NCBI GenBank assembly: GCA_019704295.1
Contig: AP024596.1
Span: 496,001-560,000, forward strand
Origin: Sulfolobales archaeon HS-7
Lineage (GTDB): Archaea > Thermoproteota > Thermoprotei_A > Sulfolobales > Sulfolobaceae
Direction: 5' to 3'
DNA: 64,000 nucleotides
A program made the translations under genes and the position numbers. Below are positions 18,105 to 27,569 of the stretch, piece by piece (the stretch's first letter is position 1; every line of letters begins with the position of its first letter). Below the pieces are notes generated by a model. That model was given only the letters and a program-made list of their open reading frames with translations, made no database searches and was not told the DNA's origin.

Positions 18105-19427
18105 TCAGTTAACTTTATGAATCTTTAGGAAATTTACCCCCTCTTTCTCCTCAGGAGAAGAACCAATGAGAATTATCGTTTTACCCTTTTCCGTTATAAT
18201 CTTAGCCGACTCGTTGATCTCCCTTATTATGGAGTTCATGTCGTTGAGCCTTTTCTTTACAGTCGAAATAACTCCATAACATAAATTAAGCTTTCTTGCA
18301 AGCGATATATCTGGCACGATTGCCAGGATCGGTAGCTTTGGTCTTAATCTGGATATTCTGAGTACGATTTCCTCATTATCACCATAAGCTATAATTAAGT
18401 CCGCCCCGGCTAACTCAGAAGCGTCGACCGCCGCTAGAGCCATCGCGTCATCAGAAGTTCTTGGTTCCACTCTTACTGGGTTAAGATACACTTCACTCGA
18501 CTCTATGACTTTATCTAAGTATTTAACAGCCTCTAGTGGGTAGTTACCCGCAGCCGTCTCATCACTAAGCATTATAGCGTCGACGCCCTGCGCGACAGAG
18601 TTAGAAATGTCTATTACTTCAGCTCGGGTTGGAAGTGGATTGTATACCATGGATTCGAGCACTTGTGTTGCAAGAATTACTGGCTTTCCGTAATTTCTGC
18701 TAACTTCTATTATTTTTTTCTGTAAAACTGGAAGACTTTCTAATCCAACCTCTATTCCTAAATCTCCACGTGCAACCATAACTCCATCTGATACCCTAAC
18801 AATCTCCTCTAATCTGTCAATAGCACTCTTCTTCTCTATTTTCGATATTACCCATGCCTCTTTAGCTTTCTGCTTAACTTGAAGTATTTCATCAGGTCTA
18901 GTTACGAATGACAGCCCTATCATATCCGCGCCCAATTCTGCCGCCATCTCCAACAGTTTGAGGTCCTCCGGGGTTAGACCTGCTGGAACGTTGGAATCTG
19001 GAAGATTTATACCCTTCCTTGCGCTTAATATTCCTCCGTTGATTACCTTAGCTTCTACCTTATTTTGACTAACGTCAATTGCAATGGTTTCTATTAACCC
19101 ATCTGCTATTAGAATCCGCTGTCCAGCACTCACCAGTTTGAAGAAAATGGGATCGCTTACGGGAATTCCCCCTATACCAAAGGTTATAGTATCGCCTGGA
19201 TTGACTTGAGTTTTCTCTATATCTCCTAATCTAAGTTTTGGCCCTGGCAAATCCATTAATATCGGCTTTTCAGGCGCATACTCCCTTATTTTCCGATAAT
19301 ATTCCTTATGTTGCACTTCATCGCCGTGCGCCAAATTCATTCTGAAGACATCTACAATAGGGGACAGTTCGTCTAGTTTCTCTATAGAAGTTGGACCTAT
19401 GGTGGCGACTACCTTAGTTTTTCTCAA
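18105..19427 (-). CDS. pyk: pyruvate kinase
   Basis: Transfers phosphate from phosphoenolpyruvate to ADP, the last glycolytic step. The 440 residues are typical of archaeal enzymes. Signatures: N-terminal TKVVATIGPTS, FRMNLAHGD (substrate Arg and Asn), DLPGPKLRLG, the catalytic-Lys segment WVISKIEKKSAID, VARGDLGIE, ATQVLESM and LSDETAAGNYP, then a C-terminal allosteric-type domain ending near SSPEE. It follows a 67-residue ORF by 7 bp on the same strand and is probably its operon partner. Confidence 0.95.
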   Translation of the reverse strand: MRKTKVVATIGPTSIEKLDELSPIVDVFRMNLAHGDEVQHKEYYRKIREYAPEKPILMDLPGPKLRLGDIEKTQVNPGDTITFGIGGIPVSDPIFFKLVSAGQRILIADGLIETIAIDVSQNKVEAKVINGGILSARKGINLPDSNVPAGLTPEDLKLLEMAAELGADMIGLSFVTRPDEILQVKQKAKEAWVISKIEKKSAIDRLEEIVRVSDGVMVARGDLGIEVGLESLPVLQKKIIEVSRNYGKPVILATQVLESMVYNPLPTRAEVIDISNSVAQGVDAIMLSDETAAGNYPLEAVKYLDKVIESSEVYLNPVRVEPRTSDDAMALAAVDASELAGADLIIAYGDNEEIVLRISRLRPKLPILAIVPDISLARKLNLCYGVISTVKKRLNDMNSIIREINESAKIITEKGKTIILIGSSPEEKEGVNFLKIHKVN

Positions 19428-19434
19428 TTTAGTT

Positions 19435-19638
19435 TCACCAAAATCTCTTTTCTAACTTCACCCTGATTACTTTATCGTTAATGTCCTCAGCATCGATAAG
19501 AGATACACCATATTTCATTGCCATTCTAGGTAACTCCTCAATCAGATCCCTTACGACTATGAGTTCTGCTTCTTTTTCAGCATGAGAGAACTGTATTATT
19601 ACCTTCTCTAACTGCCTAGCCGTTAATATTATATCCAT
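19435..19638 (-). CDS. small conserved-looking protein upstream of pyk
   Basis: A 67-residue soluble alpha/beta protein (DIILTARQLEKVIIQF...VIRVKLEKRFW) with balanced charge and good codon use, ending 7 bp before the pyk start. It has no Cys, membrane segment or known motif. The two-strand, two-helix pattern could be a small oligomeric fold. The tight spacing argues for a real gene co-expressed with pyruvate kinase; function unknown. Confidence 0.65.
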   Translation of the reverse strand: MDIILTARQLEKVIIQFSHAEKEAELIVVRDLIEELPRMAMKYGVSLIDAEDINDKVIRVKLEKRFW

Positions 19639-20060
19639 AGTTACACTTAGGACAACACATTAATATTCTTACGTTGAGCCCTGCATTAGCTTAATTACAC
19701 TCTTGATTTTCTTTATATACTTGGCTTCATTTTACGTGAGCCAGTGTAAGCTTTATAAACTTAGTCTCAACATTATTCTTCAATACTTTTCTTATTATAT
19801 GTTAAGTAATTAAGTTAAAAGCTATTTGACTGAACTTCCTGGAATTGTGTGATTTCAATCTAAGAATATTAACGTAAAACTATCTGTCAGGAGGGTATCC
19901 AACAAGGTGAGAAATCGGATAGAAAGGTTTTACAGGGTGCTTAATTTCTTCTCCTAACTGTAAGTTCGAGATATCACCCAAAAATTATCATTGTCAAATT
20001 TTTTATTACTGAATTTAGTGCAATAGCAAATTTCGAGCTATCATCCATGGCGGCAAGATG
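19639..20060. other. 422-bp intergenic region
   Basis: Carries the promoter for the 67-residue gene on the minus strand. A plus-strand stretch near 19890-19950 reads SNKVRNRIERFYRVLNFFS before a stop and could be a scrap of a transposase-like gene; this is weak. Nothing else was recognised. Confidence 0.3.
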
Positions 20061-20696
20061 TCAGTATGAGGGGTAAATGCCTATAATCTCTTTAATGTGT
20101 TTTAAGGCTTCGCATAACGTATCTACCAGGACTACGTTTTCGGCTTTTATTTCATCGACATGTCCTTTTAATATAAACACTTTTCTAAGTCCAGCTCGAG
20201 TAAATGCGATCATGTCGTGCGGTGAATCACCTATCGCAATTACCTCTGAAGAATCTATAGATAATTTCCTTAGAGCCATGAAAACTGGTTGAGGATCGGG
20301 TTTAGGTTTATCGACCATGTCTGCACTTATAATTACGTCGGGAGTCATATCGATGACCCTAAGCGTAGCTAATGCACTATCAAGAAGGGACGACGTGACT
20401 ATAGCCCTCTTTAAACTCTCAGTTACTCTTAATAACTCATTAACACAGGGTGCAGGTTGTGCATAGATTGTGCATACCTCTCTATATATTCTCTTCTTCA
20501 ATTCCGCCAACTCCTCGGCTCTCTCAGGAGTTATCATTCGGGCTATTTCTATCGTAGTTCTCCCCCATAGTCCCTCAAAGGGAATCAAGAAAGGTATGTT
20601 CATTTGTTGACATGCGGTTTTCCATGCAACATAATGTGCCTTTTTCGTTAAAACCAATGTATCATCAAGATCCATGATTATTCCCTTAACTTTCAT
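20061..20696 (-). CDS. HAD-family hydrolase (phosphoglycolate-phosphatase-like)
   Basis: Haloacid-dehalogenase-fold phosphatase. Motif I is DLDDTLVL near the N-terminus (nucleophile Asp), motif II lies in AIVTSS, the motif III Lys in KPKPDP and motif IV in IGDSPHDM; a helical cap separates I and II. I prefer the ATG at 20694-20696 (MKVKGIIMD) to the ATG five codons upstream, because an AGGTGA ribosome site lies five bases before it. The product is 211 residues. The substrate is a small phosphate ester; phosphoglycolate is only a family guess. Confidence 0.85.
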   Translation of the reverse strand: MKVKGIIMDLDDTLVLTKKAHYVAWKTACQQMNIPFLIPFEGLWGRTTIEIARMITPERAEELAELKKRIYREVCTIYAQPAPCVNELLRVTESLKRAIVTSSLLDSALATLRVIDMTPDVIISADMVDKPKPDPQPVFMALRKLSIDSSEVIAIGDSPHDMIAFTRAGLRKVFILKGHVDEIKAENVVLVDTLCEALKHIKEIIGIYPSY

Positions 20697-20980
20697 TAAA
20701 TCACCTCTCACAAACTGCTAGGAGAAATTAAGGTATCGAAGTTTATTTGGGCCAAAGGAAACCTATTTCGTATTTGTCGTTCTACTTGCCTATAGGTACT
20801 AGCTATCGGCTTGTTAATTGTCACTATACTAGCTAAATTATTATACACGAAGAGTCCGTTTCTACATAGAGAAGGTTTTGAAAACGATTTTGCCTTTTCA
20901 TCATTAACAAAAGACACTTTACTATTACTACGGTTACGAAATAGTAAAGTAACAGTGAGGTTTCGCAGGTACGTGATATC

Positions 20981-22336
20981 TCACTTCCTAGGATAGATGA
21001 ATTCCTTTGGGGCCTTCGTAAACAACTCAAGATATTTCCTTAATACTTTAGGTATTTCGACGACACCGTCCTCTGTTTGATAGTTCTCGAGTATCGCAGT
21101 AATGGTCCTTGTTGAGGCTATAGCGGTACTGTTTAATGTGTGAACATATCCCTTTCTATTATTCTTCCTGTCGACAAACCGTATATTCATCCTATAGCTC
21201 TGCCAATCGAGACAGTTACTGCAACTTATCATCTCTCTAAATCTCCCCTGAGCTGGCATCCATGCCTCAATATCAAACTTCCTGTAGGCGCATGCCCCTA
21301 AATCTCCAGTAGCTATATCGATAACTCTGTAGGGAATCCCTAGCCCTCCAAATATCTCCTCAGCATTACTCAGAAGTTCTTGATGTAACGCTTCACTGGT
21401 CTCTGGAAGAGAAAAGACAAACTGTTCTATTTTATGGAATTGATGTACGCGAAATATTCCCTTCATGTCCTTGTTTGCCGCACCTGCCTCTTTTCTAAAT
21501 GCAGGAGAAAACCCGGCGAACTTTTCAGGAAGGTTCTCAGCCTCAATCGTCTCGTTGTAATGAAGTGCAGCTATTGGATGTTCTGCAGTAGCAATTAAGA
21601 AGAGATCCTCATCGGCAACCTTATATATTGCGTCTTTAAACGTATCTAAATCTATAACGGACTTTATCACTTCCCCCTTTAGCATGTAAGGAGGAATAAC
21701 AAGGGTATAGCCCTTCACTGTCATTTGATCCATTGCGTAGAGAAGGAGTGCGAATTCAAGCCAGACAATATCGTCAAAGAGATAATAGAATCTGGAGCCT
21801 GTAACCTCGCCTGCCTTCAAGGTATTACCATACTTGAGCACGTTCTCTAACATTTCCGCATGGCCCTTAGCCTTCCAGCTAGTTATCTCGTAATCACCGC
21901 CTAATTGCTTAAGTAGGTTGATTGCTTCTTTATCTCCTTCATAAACCTTGATCTTCCCCACGACTTTTATTGTCCTAGATGCGCTTTCATCACCTACCGG
22001 GGAAATTTCGCTAACGAGATTTGGTAAGGTTAATAGTAATTGTTCTCTCTTAAACTCTAAATCCTTGAGTTCCCTCTCCTTCGATTCAAGTATATTCAAA
22101 ACCTCCTTAGCCTTTCTCATAAGCTCGTCTTTATCCTTACTTTCAGCTCTAGCTATTTTACTACTGATAGTATTATGTTCATGTCTAAGCTTATTAATTT
22201 CGTTAAGTTTGTTCCTCCATTCCTTATCTGCGTTTACTATCTCCGTTACAATTGAGGGGTCCATATTCCTTTTCTTCACACTGTCGATTAGCCTTTCAGG
22301 ATTGTTTCTGATTATTTCCAGAAGACTCCAGGACAT
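20981..22336 (-). CDS. serS: seryl-tRNA synthetase
   Basis: Charges tRNA-Ser with serine. A class II synthetase of the common (non-methanogen) type. The N-terminal antiparallel coiled-coil arm spans roughly 25-105 ([17 protein letters not shown]...[12 protein letters not shown]) for binding the long variable arm. The catalytic core carries motif 2 ([22 protein letters not shown]) and motif 3 ([19 protein letters not shown] with the conserved Arg). Two ATGs open the frame; I use the second ([14 protein letters not shown]), which matches archaeal relatives. A TATA-like CTTTTAAG lies about 30 bp upstream on the minus strand. Confidence 0.95.
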   Translation of the reverse strand: MSWSLLEIIRNNPERLIDSVKKRNMDPSIVTEIVNADKEWRNKLNEINKLRHEHNTISSKIARAESKDKDELMRKAKEVLNILESKERELKDLEFKREQLLLTLPNLVSEISPVGDESASRTIKVVGKIKVYEGDKEAINLLKQLGGDYEITSWKAKGHAEMLENVLKYGNTLKAGEVTGSRFYYLFDDIVWLEFALLLYAMDQMTVKGYTLVIPPYMLKGEVIKSVIDLDTFKDAIYKVADEDLFLIATAEHPIAALHYNETIEAENLPEKFAGFSPAFRKEAGAANKDMKGIFRVHQFHKIEQFVFSLPETSEALHQELLSNAEEIFGGLGIPYRVIDIATGDLGACAYRKFDIEAWMPAQGRFREMISCSNCLDWQSYRMNIRFVDRKNNRKGYVHTLNSTAIASTRTITAILENYQTEDGVVEIPKVLRKYLELFTKAPKEFIYPRK

Positions 22337-22390
22337 CACACAACCTAATATAGTTAGAAACTAGTAACTTAAAAGCAATGCATTAGGTTA

Positions 22391-22783
22391 CTAACTTGCT
22401 GTTGAAGTCCCCTTATCCTCAGGTATTCCATAAGTCTGAACCCACATCTCAACAATGTCGTATCCATATAGCTTCTTAAATCGCTCTCTTCCATCTGGAG
22501 TTATCTTAAGTGGATTCCATTCGGTTTCTAAATCTATATCTACCTTAACGTCTTTAGCTGGTACTGTTTCCTGTATTACCTGCTGAACAGTATATATGAG
22601 ATCATCCAGAACAGGACATCCTGGCGCAGTAAGTCCCATCCTCAGATATACGTTACCATCATCTGATATTTTAAGTTCATAAATCAATCCGAGATCAACT
22701 ATATTCACAGGAATCTCTGGATCATAAACTTGTTTTAAAGCGTCCATAATTTTCGATTTCCATTCGGCTTCGTTTACACTCAT
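22391..22783 (-). CDS. MIP18/DUF59 Fe-S cluster assembly protein (SufT/PaaD-like)
   Basis: A 130-residue protein of the MIP18 family that helps deliver iron-sulfur clusters to apoproteins. Signatures are VYDPEIPVNIVDLGLIY near residues 19-35 and the conserved Cys in LTAPGCPVLD (about 68-77), followed by VKVDIDLETEWNP. The family's usual ~100 residues are extended by a C-terminal segment (GRERFKKLYGYDI...) as in many crenarchaea. A strong ribosome site (AGGAGG, five bases before ATG) lies at about 22789-22794, so this mRNA has a leader. Confidence 0.88.
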   Translation of the reverse strand: MSVNEAEWKSKIMDALKQVYDPEIPVNIVDLGLIYELKISDDGNVYLRMGLTAPGCPVLDDLIYTVQQVIQETVPAKDVKVDIDLETEWNPLKITPDGRERFKKLYGYDIVEMWVQTYGIPEDKGTSTAS

Positions 22784-23192
22784 AATTCCTCCTAATATAT
22801 TTTGGAGTTGTGATTAATATTAGTTAGTCAGTACTGCTACTTTTAAGAACATCAAGCGTAATTTACAATATTATGTTTTAACGAAGGGGGAAATTACCTA
22901 GCTTTGGGATGAATAGCACCCTGAAAAGACGTTTTCACATTAAGTTAAGATGGTATCAGTTGGACTAAAACCTGTTGGGAATGTCCGTAACCTTTCTTCA
23001 ATATGTTATTGTTGGAACGGGTTAATGAGTCCCATAGGGAAATTAATGTTACCTACGTAGCGCGAAATCATGAGTCAATAGTATTACATCACAAATAGTA
23101 ATACAACAAACCTTCGCACCTATCAGAATAAGTGTTTTAGCGATTAAAATTGGCCCTTTTCGAAGAGTCCGTGATGTTCGTAAAGTGTCGAT
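22784..23192. other. 409-bp intergenic region
   Basis: Left end: ribosome site and promoter of the MIP18-family gene. The middle (about 22950-23070) holds a short plus-strand frame reading MVSVGLKPVGNVRNLSS with no supporting start signal, possibly a scrap of a mobile element. No tRNA, sRNA or inverted repeat was recognised. Confidence 0.3.
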
Positions 23193-23624
23193 CTACAGAA
23201 GTTTGTTGAGAAGGGGTTTTATACTACGATTTGTTTCAGTTAAGGCATCTCCACTATACCATGTGGGAATGTGAAATACCTCTTTTCTCAGGAGGGGTTC
23301 ATATGTTAAAAATTTTCTAAGAGTGGGATGAATTGAGTTAGAATTGGCAAAGCTTATATCAATACATCCAAGAGTACCAGCGTTTGAAATCCTTATTTCC
23401 TTCTCAAACAGGTAAGTTACAAGGAATTCTTGATCGAGTGATGTCAAATACTTCTTATTACATTCGTTATTCACGTTATTCATAGCCTCCCTCAATGGAA
23501 TAACTCCGTTAAGTTCCCAATGAACCAGGTTTCTTCTAATTGTTACTTTACCTGAATGGATCACATTAGGATCTTCCCTACATAGTCTGATAAGTAACTC
23601 GTCTCTCGTAACTATACATTTCAT
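23193..23624 (-). CDS. hypothetical protein, 143 residues
   Basis: Not recognised. Soluble alpha/beta protein with four Cys (positions 3, 15, 54 and 85) and a conserved-looking centre (LTSLDQEFLVTYLFEKEIRIS, SNAGTLGCIDIS). It has no signal peptide or membrane helix. A TATA-like minus-strand stretch (ATATTTTAATC) lies about 27 bp before the ATG at 23624, supporting leaderless expression. It stands alone between two intergenic regions and diverges from the M32 carboxypeptidase gene. Confidence 0.55.
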   Translation of the reverse strand: MKCIVTRDELLIRLCREDPNVIHSGKVTIRRNLVHWELNGVIPLREAMNNVNNECNKKYLTSLDQEFLVTYLFEKEIRISNAGTLGCIDISFANSNSIHPTLRKFLTYEPLLRKEVFHIPTWYSGDALTETNRSIKPLLNKLL

Positions 23625-23688
23625 ATTAAATAGTTACTAAGTAGGCGATTAAAATATCGTCTTTCTAAAATGAGGGTAAGTGAATCAC

Positions 23689-23743
23689 CCTGTTTCGCAC
23701 TGGCAGGGCCTCCTGCTTCTCTCTTTGTCGGAGGCCGAGAGAA
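23689..23743. other. GC-rich block of interleaved palindromes
   Basis: Within 55 bp in otherwise AT-rich DNA: CCCTG/CAGGG, GCAGG(gcct)CCTGC at 23703-23716, GGCCTCC (23707-23713) pairing with GGAGGCC (23730-23736), and TTCTCTC (23717-23723) pairing with GAGAGAA (23737-23743). The last two 7-bp stems are interleaved (a-b-a'-b'), so they cannot both form as plain hairpins. It ends 4 bp before the TATA box of the carboxypeptidase gene. It may be a DNA operator, a small structured RNA or the scar of a mobile element. Confidence 0.6.
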
Positions 23744-23747
23744 AAGA

Positions 23748-23755
23748 GTATATTA
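23748..23755 (+). promoter_or_regulatory. TATA box of the M32 carboxypeptidase gene
   Basis: gtatatta centred about 26 bp before the ATG at 23778; predicts a leaderless transcript starting at the ATG, so the palindrome block lies upstream of the transcript. Confidence 0.5.
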
Positions 23756-23777
23756 TGGCAGTATTTGCACTTAATTT

Positions 23778-25235
23778 ATGGTGGGTTTAATAGATTCGAT
23801 TTTACAGAAGTATGAAAGTGTATGGGCATTAAATCATGCCTTGTCTCTAATGAATTGGGATTTAGAGACGTATATGCCTGAGGATGGTGCGGCGAGAAGA
23901 GGTGAGGCAACAGCTAGCGTGGAATTGTTAAAAAGGAACATAATCCTATCAATGAGGGAGGAGGTTGAAAGAGCAGCAAAACAGGAGGGCCTTGATGACA
24001 TTAACAAGGGAATGATAAGGGTCCTCAAGAGACAACTCGATTTTTACACAAAGATCCCTTCTGAGACAATAGAGAAGTTATATCGCATTACGTCTACAGC
24101 ATCCGTAGTGTGGAGAAAGGCAAGAGCAACAAATGATTTTAAGTCCTTTTCACCCTTGCTTAAAACCATCGTTGAAATAAATAGGGAAATTGCAGAGAAA
24201 ATGGGGTACACTAAGCACCCATATAACGCACTTCTTGATATTAACGAAGAAGGACTTACTACAGAGGACTTAGATTCCATCTTATCCCAGATAGTTCCCG
24301 TAATTAAGGACGTTGTTTCAAAGACCCATATGCCATCTAAGCATGAACTTGAAAAGGTGAGATATAAGGAAGAGGACATGAGAAGGGTTAACGAGTCTCT
24401 AATAGATATTCTACAAATGCCGCGGAAAAAGTTTAGGATGGACGTGTCAGCTCATCCATTCACTGTTGGTATGTCAGTCTCAGATGTTAGGATAACCACT
24501 AGATACGAGGGAATAGACTTCAGATCTACCATGTTTTCTGTAATCCATGAGGCCGGCCACGCTATATATGAACTCCAACTTCCCTCAGAACTAGAGAAAA
24601 CCCCGGTAGGAGTAGCCGTTTCTGGGGGAATTCATGAGTCCCAATCTAGATTCTGGGAAAACGTTATAGGAAGAAGTAGGGAGTTTGTTGAAATAGTTTA
24701 TCCTATATTAACAAAATATCTAGATTTCGTTAAAAAATATGATCACGAGGAAATATATAGGTACTTTAACATAGTTAGGCCCAGCACTATAAGGGTTGAC
24801 GCTGACGAAGTAACCTATAATCTCCACATAGCTGTAAGGTATGAGATAGAAAAAAGACTCATTGACGGTTCGATCAGTGTGGATGAAGCCCCAGAGTTAT
24901 GGAACGAACTTATGGAAAAATACGTCGGAGTAAGACCTAGTTCCGACTCTGATGGAATACTACAAGACATACATTGGTCCGGAGGTGCATTTGGTTCGTT
25001 CCCAAATTACTTGATAGGTAACGTCGTCGCAGGAATGATATATAGTAAGATAGGAAAGTTAAGACGATATATAACTGAACAGGACTTCTCCTCAGTAAAG
25101 GGTTTCCTAAAGGATAAGATCCATCAATACGGCTCTATCTACCCTCCAAAGGAACTTTTAAAGAGGAGCTTCGGTGAGTCCTATAATGCCGAACATCTCG
25201 CAATGTACCTAAGGGAGAAGTACTTGTCATATTAA
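23778..25235 (+). CDS. M32 family metallocarboxypeptidase (carboxypeptidase Taq)
   Basis: Zinc carboxypeptidase that removes C-terminal residues from peptides in the cytosol. The 485 residues are the usual length for M32. The diagnostic motifs are present: DVRITTRY (from 236), HEAGH (257-261, zinc ligands and catalytic Glu), HESQSRFWEN (286-295, third ligand region), a DEVTYNLH segment and a late GGAFGSFPNY. It has its own promoter preceded by the palindrome block. With the peptide ABC transporter and glutamate dehydrogenase it fits growth on peptides. Confidence 0.93.
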   Translation: MVGLIDSILQKYESVWALNHALSLMNWDLETYMPEDGAARRGEATASVELLKRNIILSMREEVERAAKQEGLDDINKGMIRVLKRQLDFYTKIPSETIEKLYRITSTASVVWRKARATNDFKSFSPLLKTIVEINREIAEKMGYTKHPYNALLDINEEGLTTEDLDSILSQIVPVIKDVVSKTHMPSKHELEKVRYKEEDMRRVNESLIDILQMPRKKFRMDVSAHPFTVGMSVSDVRITTRYEGIDFRSTMFSVIHEAGHAIYELQLPSELEKTPVGVAVSGGIHESQSRFWENVIGRSREFVEIVYPILTKYLDFVKKYDHEEIYRYFNIVRPSTIRVDADEVTYNLHIAVRYEIEKRLIDGSISVDEAPELWNELMEKYVGVRPSSDSDGILQDIHWSGGAFGSFPNYLIGNVVAGMIYSKIGKLRRYITEQDFSSVKGFLKDKIHQYGSIYPPKELLKRSFGESYNAEHLAMYLREKYLSY

Positions 25236-25578
25236 CTTGATTGCGTCATGAAGCGAACTACCCTGTACGGACAGGGATTCCTTACACCACCTTGCTCAAA
25301 GGGGTTCACGGGGATTATAGGTACCCCACATTGAACTTCATACTGAGGGTGTTGCATGCAGGACCATTGATTGAAACAGAGGCGTACCACGCCGTCTCCT
25401 AGGGGTCTCGTTGACTTCTCAAGTGGATGTTATTATTTAGTTTTCCAAGATCTCGCATTCAAGTATAAGGGACTACCCATCTCAACGGGTCTTTTGCCCA
25501 CAACTCCCTTTGAGATAACAACTATCTTAATACCATGATTTCGGATTTCTAAAAAATCTGCCGCAATGAAGAGTTGCT
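25236..25578. other. GC-rich, stem-loop-rich 343-bp segment (mobile-element relic or structured RNA)
   Basis: Between the convergent M32 and malA genes. Perfect short hairpins include CCCTGT-acgg-ACAGGG at 25261-25276 and GGCGT-acc-ACGCC at 25381-25393. On the minus strand two uninterrupted frames run through it: one just after the malA stop ending in GSPLYLNARSWKTK and TAA, the next about 65 codons (HPLEKSTRPLG...VVRFMTQSS). The layout recalls the 3' end of an IS200/IS605-type element, with coding tail, RNA scaffold and terminal hairpin. I cannot match it to a named family. Confidence 0.4.
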
Positions 25579-27495
25579 TTAAACATCGAACCTTTCCACT
25601 TCCCTGTCGATCTTAATTTTCCTCTTTTCATCTAATAGTATTATCTCATTAACTCTGGTTTTCTTACTTAGTATAACACTACTACCTCTACGTTCAATAA
25701 CGTTTCCATCTCGTAGCTTTATGACTCCCTCACCCATAATATATAGGTTTAACCCATTCTCGTTAAGCGGTATAACTGAATTATTCCTAATGTATATTGG
25801 GAAGTGTTCGGAGGATGTAATCCATCCATGATGGCACTTTTCCCAATTCCAAAAGTTAACCCATTCATCCCTCGGTAAATACACATCTCTTTCGTCTTGA
25901 GGTAAAGTGTGAGGAGCGTAGAGTATTCCTGAACCAATCATCATTTCGTCATTAATCTGATACGCGTCCTCATCATTAGGGAAATGATATGGTAAAGGTC
26001 TTATAATAGGATGACCAGTTTGGTGTGATTCAAGTACTAACGCATTAATATATGGAATAAAGGAACGCCTTAACTTTATCGTATCCTCAATTAACTTCCT
26101 ATATTTTGATGGAATGGTAAAAATCTCATTATCCTCACCTCTCTTAGATTTATGAGCTCTGAATATAGGTAGAAATAGTGCAACCTGATAAAATCTAACC
26201 TTGAGCAGTGGATCTTCCTCCGTGCCTTTTTCCCTGCTTACGAAGCCGCCTATATCGAAACCAACATAGGGAACACCGGATATCGAGAGACCTAACATAA
26301 TAGGGATCTGTAACTTCAGATCGGAATAACTCTCCCTTTCATCTCCACTCCATATCGCAGCATACTTCTGAATTCCTGCATAACCAGCCCTACTTAAGAC
26401 GAAGGGTTCTAATCCTTCCTCTTCCATGGCCTCATAAGTAGCCATAGCCTCAAAATACGCATAACTATTATGGGCTTCGTTATGCCTTACTTTACGTCCA
26501 TTAATACGATGAGTTGCGTTTTCGGGTAGAGTGGATATTTTGAATACTGCTGGTTCATTCATGTCGATCCACAGACCGTCTATTCCTAATTTCAACCATT
26601 TCCTCACTTCCTCCTTCCACCAACTCCTAGCGTTTTCACTCAGAAAATCAACCCAACAGGAGGGGCCTGACCACATATCCCCTACGAATATAGCCCCAGA
26701 ATCAGTCTCAACGTAAGACCCTAAACCTCTTCTGAAAACTTCATAGTTCTGATCGACTCTAATTGCAGGGTCCAAAATAGTAACAACCCTCGCTCCTAGG
26801 TTATGAATAGAGTCTATCAGGCCTTTAGGGTCGTTAAACTTTTCCTTATCCCAAGTAAACATCTTATAGTTTTCCATATAATCTATGTCCAGGTAAATAC
26901 TGTCAATTTTTACATTATGCTTTTCTAAAAGTTCAATTACCCTCTGTTGTGGATAGTATGAGAACCTACTTATCTGGTAGCCTAGAGCCCACTCGGGAAG
27001 TAAAAAAGGATATCCTGTGAGTCTTGTGTATTTCTCAATTACCTCTTCAACTGACTTACCGTCAAAAACAAAGAGTTCATATGATGGAGAATAAACCTCT
27101 ATAGCTATCTTATCATAAAACCTTACACCGAAATCAAATACGCTTTTCCCAGGATAGTTAAGGAAGTAGCCAGTAGCCTTACCTTTTGAAATTGATATGA
27201 AGAAGGGAATCGACACGTATAGCGGATCGGTGTACCAACTATATCCGTAGGAATCCGTATTCCAATTAGTGAGCACAGTTCTACGTCTATCAATAGGATA
27301 TGCCTTTTCTCCCATGCCTAATATATGCTCATCAATGGAGAGTTCCTTTAAGATAAGATTCTCCCTTATTTCAAGTCTTTCAGGAAGTTCTGTCAGGCTA
27401 CTCTCAGATTCCTTCTCAAATTTGAAATCAACAACAGGTTCATACTCGTTAACTACTATCCTAAATATTCCTTTGCCTTTTTCTACTCTGAACAT
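25579..27495 (-). CDS. malA: alpha-glucosidase, GH31
   Basis: Releases glucose from maltose and malto-oligosaccharides. It aligns by eye with Sulfolobus MalA over its whole length but is shorter (638 residues) at both ends. The nucleophile Asp lies in GLWIDMNEPAVF and the acid/base Asp in WSGDERESYSDL. Further shared segments are LSRAGYAGIQKYA, LSISGVPYVGFDIGGF and HKSKRGED. No signal peptide, so intracellular like MalA. It is convergent with the M32 gene. Substrate preference (maltose versus xylosides or isomaltose) cannot be read from sequence. Confidence 0.93.
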   Translation of the reverse strand: MFRVEKGKGIFRIVVNEYEPVVDFKFEKESESSLTELPERLEIRENLILKELSIDEHILGMGEKAYPIDRRRTVLTNWNTDSYGYSWYTDPLYVSIPFFISISKGKATGYFLNYPGKSVFDFGVRFYDKIAIEVYSPSYELFVFDGKSVEEVIEKYTRLTGYPFLLPEWALGYQISRFSYYPQQRVIELLEKHNVKIDSIYLDIDYMENYKMFTWDKEKFNDPKGLIDSIHNLGARVVTILDPAIRVDQNYEVFRRGLGSYVETDSGAIFVGDMWSGPSCWVDFLSENARSWWKEEVRKWLKLGIDGLWIDMNEPAVFKISTLPENATHRINGRKVRHNEAHNSYAYFEAMATYEAMEEEGLEPFVLSRAGYAGIQKYAAIWSGDERESYSDLKLQIPIMLGLSISGVPYVGFDIGGFVSREKGTEEDPLLKVRFYQVALFLPIFRAHKSKRGEDNEIFTIPSKYRKLIEDTIKLRRSFIPYINALVLESHQTGHPIIRPLPYHFPNDEDAYQINDEMMIGSGILYAPHTLPQDERDVYLPRDEWVNFWNWEKCHHGWITSSEHFPIYIRNNSVIPLNENGLNLYIMGEGVIKLRDGNVIERRGSSVILSKKTRVNEIILLDEKRKIKIDREVERFDV

Positions 27496-27569
27496 CTAGG
27501 TATTATGAAAACCTTTGTTGTAAATAACGTCTTCTAATGAAAAACCGTCTTAATTAGAGTCATTAGGAG

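Noticed and set aside
20708..21030. Several short overlapping frames between the HAD and serS genes
   Set aside because: They overlap each other on both strands, have no promoter or motif, and end inside serS; treated as chance frames.
23689..23743. Possible tRNA gene in the GC-rich block
   Set aside because: No acceptor/TPsiC pattern (GTTCRAAT) and stems do not form a cloverleaf.
23707..23743. H-type pseudoknot
   Set aside because: The two 7-bp stems have the right order, but zero bases between the last two arms would not allow a loop to cross the first stem.
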